Assembly: GCA_910585385.1 (NCBI GenBank)
Contig: CAJUDV010000001.1
Span: 62,001-126,000 of the forward strand
DNA: 64,000 bases
Reading direction: 5' to 3'
Source: an uncultured Oscillibacter sp.
Lineage (GTDB): Bacteria > Bacillota > Clostridia > Oscillospirales > Oscillospiraceae
Shown in pieces: positions 61,550 to 64,000 of this stretch; the first letter of the stretch is position 1, and each line of letters starts with the position of its first letter. Under the pieces are notes generated by a model. The model saw nothing but the letters and a program-made list of their open reading frames with translations. It was not told where the DNA came from and ran no database searches. A program made the position numbers and the translations under genes.

Positions 61550-62919
61550 GGCCGCGTTCCCGGCTGCTCCCAAATCACCGTCCCGCCCCCGCGGGCATCC
61601 AGCCCTGCCTTGATGCGGTAAATTGTCGCCGCGGCGTCCAGTTTGGTCTGCTCTCCGGTGGCCATGTCCTTGCAGGCCACAACGCCCGCGCCGACCTCAT
61701 CCTCTCCCAGGAAGATGACATAGGGAATCCCCAGCTTGTCCGCATAGGCGATCTTCTGCTTGAACTTCTTTTCCTCACAGTGGAGCTGTGTCCGGATGCC
61801 GTTTTCCCGCAGCTGTGTGGCCAGGGCGATGGCCGCCGACAGGTCCTCCGTCATGGGCAGGATCAGCACGTCCGCCGGGGCGGTGGGCAGGTGGGGATTC
61901 AGCATGCCCTGTTCCCCCAGAACGTAGAACAGCCGGGTCAAGCCAATGGAAATTCCGACTCCGGGGAGTTGTTTATCCGTGTAATATTCCGCTAAGTTAT
62001 CATACCGCCCGCCGGAGCAGACGGAACCGATCTCCGGATGGTCCAGCAGGGTGGTCTCATAGACGGTGCCGGTGTAGTAGTCCAGACCCCGGGCAATGGT
62101 CAGGTCCACGGAGAAATTCTCCTCCGGGACGCCGAAGCCGCCCAGGTACTGCACCACGGTTTTCAGCTCCTCCAGCCCCTGGTCAAAGACCTCGTTTCGG
62201 CCCCGCCGGGTCTCCAGGGCGGAGAGGACCGCCGGGGGGTCCCCGGTGATGGAGATGAAGTCCAGGATTTCCCGGGCGTGCTCCGGGCTGACGCCGAGGT
62301 CCCCGGTGAGAATGGCCTGAACCTTTTCCGGGCCGATTTTATCCAGCTTGTCTACCGTGCGCATGATGTCGCCGGACTTTTCCGTCAGCCCCAGGCAGGC
62401 GTAAAAGCCGTTCAGGATCTTCCGGTTGTTCACCCGGATCTGGAACCGCCGCAGCCCCAGGGCGGAGAACGTCTTGTAAATAATGGCCGGGATCTCCGCC
62501 TCGTTGAGAATGGAGAGCTTCCCGTCGCCTATGATGTCGATGTCGGCCTGGTAAAACTCCCGGAACCGGCCCCGCTGGGCCCGCTCTCCCCGGTAGACTT
62601 TGCCGATCTGGTAGCGGCGGAAGGGGAAGGTGAGGTCGTTGTAGCGCAGGGCCACGTATTTTGCCAGAGGCACTGTCAGGTCAAAGCGGAGGGAGAGGTC
62701 AGCGTCCCCCTTCTGAAAGCGGTAGATCTGTTTCTCGGTCTCGCCGCCGCCCTTGGCCAGAAGCACCTCGCTGGACTCGATGACGGGGGTGTCCAGAGGG
62801 GTGAAGCCATACAGGGAGTAGGTGTGGCGCAGGGTCTCCATCATGCGCTCCAGCTGCTGCTGGGGCCCGGGGAGGAGCTCCATGAAGCCGGAGAGGGTAC
62901 GGGGTGTCTGTTTTGCCAT
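61546..62919 (-). CDS. hisS: Histidyl-tRNA synthetase
   Basis: 457 aa from ATG 62919 (AAGGAG upstream). Class II motif 1 region 'YSLYGFTPLDTPVIES', motif 2 'FRRYQIGKVYRGERAQRGRF', the His-A motifs 'RGLDYYTGTVYE' and 'GGRYDNLAEYY', motif 3 'VGISIGLTRLFYVL', and a C-terminal anticodon-binding domain. It charges tRNA-His and leads the hisS-(membrane protein)-aspS-yoaK operon. Confidence 0.96.
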   Translation of the reverse strand: MAKQTPRTLSGFMELLPGPQQQLERMMETLRHTYSLYGFTPLDTPVIESSEVLLAKGGGETEKQIYRFQKGDADLSLRFDLTVPLAKYVALRYNDLTFPFRRYQIGKVYRGERAQRGRFREFYQADIDIIGDGKLSILNEAEIPAIIYKTFSALGLRRFQIRVNNRKILNGFYACLGLTEKSGDIMRTVDKLDKIGPEKVQAILTGDLGVSPEHAREILDFISITGDPPAVLSALETRRGRNEVFDQGLEELKTVVQYLGGFGVPEENFSVDLTIARGLDYYTGTVYETTLLDHPEIGSVCSGGRYDNLAEYYTDKQLPGVGISIGLTRLFYVLGEQGMLNPHLPTAPADVLILPMTEDLSAAIALATQLRENGIRTQLHCEEKKFKQKIAYADKLGIPYVIFLGEDEVGAGVVACKDMATGEQTKLDAAATIYRIKAGLDARGGGTVIWEQPGTRP

Positions 62920-62973
62920 TGTGATTCGCTCCTTTTGCGTTTGTGATATGGTAGAATCTTCGCCGCTCATCTG

Positions 62974-63290
62974 TGAAAACGGCGCTCTCGTTCCCCAAAA
63001 GCTCTTTGGGACGAGAGCGCCGTTACGCTTCGTGGTGCCACCCAAATTCAAGGCGATATGAATCCCTCATTAAAATATTCAATCGACTGAGTGAACTATT
63101 TTAATGGAGGATCCGTACCGTGCCTCCTTTGGCCTCCTGGTACGGGGAGGGAGCCGTGGGCGTTTCCGCCCCCGCTCCGCCGCTGTCCTTCCTCCGGGCC
63201 GAACGGGGCGCTTTCAGCGCTGCGCCCCTCTCTGGGGATCGGCTGACGGGCTACTGCTGCGGCGTCTTTGCGGTGATCCTTGCGAGTATC
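62974..63290 (-). promoter_or_regulatory. hisS: T-box leader of the hisS-aspS operon
   Basis: Minus strand: T-box core GGGTGGCACCACG at 63031-63043, directly followed by a terminator with 13-bp perfect arms (62978-62990 with 63012-63024) and a short T-run. An AGTA stem I motif occurs near 63250, and an inverted repeat ATTAAAATA/TATTTTAAT (about 63069-63105) forms a distal stem. The specifier codon (His or Asp expected) was not resolved. Confidence 0.85.
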
Positions 63291-63291
63291 G

Positions 63292-63320
63292 ATTGTATGC
63301 GCTTTTTCCGGAATTGTCAA
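63292..63320 (-). promoter_or_regulatory. Promoter of the hisS T-box transcript
   Basis: Minus-strand -35 TTGACA (63315-63320), -10 TACAAT (63292-63297), 17-bp spacer. The remaining 267 bp up to the next gene show nothing recognisable. Confidence 0.85.
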
Positions 63321-63587
63321 GCGGCTTCTTTTGGCCGTGAAAAATCCTCCGGAGAGGAAAATGGATGGCGGGCGGTGGACTGACACGCCTCCCTGATAGA
63401 CGCCTGCCCTGCCGCCTGTCTTCAGCCGCGGGAGCTTCGCCTCCGTGTCCCGCCGCGCTGCCGGAGAAGTTCGCTTTGTCCCATCCCCGCCTGGCGGCGG
63501 AGACGGCACCGGTTCCGCTTCGCGTCCTCTCTCCGCCGGGTTCCCTTTCACCGGGCGGTACGGGGGCTGAAACGGTGGGCGGAAATG

Positions 63588-64000
63588 TTAGGCGATGGGC
63601 CGGGTGGAGGGGTTGACGATATAGCGCCAGTCCAGATCTCCCCGGGCCAGGCCCAGTACCAGCATCTCCGCCGTGGCGATATTGCTGGCGAAGGGAATGT
63701 TGTTCTGGTCGCACAGGCGGGAGATGTAGGAGATGTCCCCGGCCATGCTCTCGTTGCTGGGGTCGTTGAAAAACAGCACCAGGTCAAACTCGTTGTAGGC
63801 GATGCGGGCGCCGATCTGCTGGCTGCCGCCGTGGGCATAGGTCAAAAAGCAGTGGACGTCCAGGCCGGTGGCATCGGCTACCATGTGTCCGGTGGTGTTG
63901 GTGGCGTAGATGTGGTGGCGGGACAGAATTCCGGCGTAGGCCGTGCAGAATTGGACCATCAGCTCCTTCTTGTTGTCGTGGGACATCAGCGCAATGTTCA
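63588..64000 (-). CDS. Methylglyoxal-synthase-like protein with altered active site (start at window edge)
   Basis: The frame runs to the right window edge; 'TG AAC ATT' at the edge implies an ATG whose A is base 64001, giving 'MNIALMSHDNKKELMVQFC'. The fold is methylglyoxal synthase: 'YATNTTGHMVADATGLDVH', 'DLVLFFNDPSNES', 'PFASNIATAEMLVLGLARGD'. Active MgsA enzymes have 'GGDQQ' with the catalytic Asp71 and a DP...H-x-x-D segment; here the sequence is 'AHGGSQQIGARI' and 'DPSNESMAGDISYI', so the Asp is Ser and the His is missing. It may be a regulator or have changed chemistry. Confidence 0.85.
   Translation of the reverse strand, partial: NIALMSHDNKKELMVQFCTAYAGILSRHHIYATNTTGHMVADATGLDVHCFLTYAHGGSQQIGARIAYNEFDLVLFFNDPSNESMAGDISYISRLCDQNNIPFASNIATAEMLVLGLARGDLDWRYIVNPSTRPIA

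Overview
The window is about 62% G+C chromosomal DNA carrying the replication origin region of a Gram-positive, Clostridia-type anaerobe. Protein style and gene order point to the Oscillospiraceae/Flavonifractor-Lawsonibacter neighbourhood; this is inference, with no database search. The evidence is the Firmicute order dnaA-dnaN-rlbA-recF-remB-gyrB-gyrA on one side and rpmH-rnpA-yidD-yidC-khpB on the other, a spoIID gene, an [FeFe]-hydrogenase, SLH-type surface proteins and T-box leaders. The origin lies at about 42.5-44.5 kb: the dnaA side reads leftward, the rpmH side rightward, and DnaA boxes sit between dnaA and dnaN.

Layout. 0-6.6 kb: end of rimI, tsaD, an AT-rich gap with DnaA-box-like sites, an SLH surface protein, carbamate kinase, a cation antiporter behind a yybP-ykoY (Mn2+) riboswitch, and a phosphatase-acetyltransferase fusion. 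6.7-9.5 kb: a YtrA-like GntR/ABC transporter operon and tRNA-Gly(CCC). 9.6-12.4 kb: a monomeric [FeFe]-hydrogenase and a membrane protein. 12.6-19.1 kb: SpoIID, a degenerate NodB-like secreted protein, a two-component system with an HtrA protease, and a Nudix protein. 19.1-27.4 kb: a ROK/ASKHA protein, a DUF4340 protein with a second two-component system, a secreted S41 peptidase with SLH-like repeats, and an MFS transporter. 27.4-32.4 kb: NAD+ synthetase, a frameshifted flavin reductase, RNase HI with a duplicated tail, and small genes behind gyrA. 32.4-44.0 kb: the gyrA-to-dnaA cluster, with a low-GC nuclease-like gene inserted between gyrB and gyrA. 44.4-50.2 kb: the rpmH-khpB cluster and an ECF sigma/anti-sigma pair. 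50.5-53.2 kb: a GH3 lipoprotein, an AlaX-like editing protein and a small protein. 53.3-64 kb, mostly leftward: glyQS plus an LTA-synthase-like gene under a glycine-type T-box, a low-GC Panacea/membrane-protein pair, hisS-(membrane protein)-aspS-yoaK under a second T-box, and a methylglyoxal-synthase-like gene cut by the window edge.

The least ordinary signals are: (i) a family of roughly 165-bp terminal-inverted-repeat elements (23.9, 34.9, 44.6 and 57.0 kb), two of which abut the two low-GC accessory loci and supply their stop codons; (ii) the Panacea-domain/membrane-protein pair, a candidate toxin-antitoxin or defence system; (iii) a riboswitch in which aptamer P1 and a terminator stem are mutually exclusive; (iv) an envelope-polymer synthase translationally coupled to glyQS behind a T-box; and (v) several enzyme-family members with altered catalytic residues (MgsA-like, NodB-like, Nudix) and an atypical Gln at GyrA position 83.
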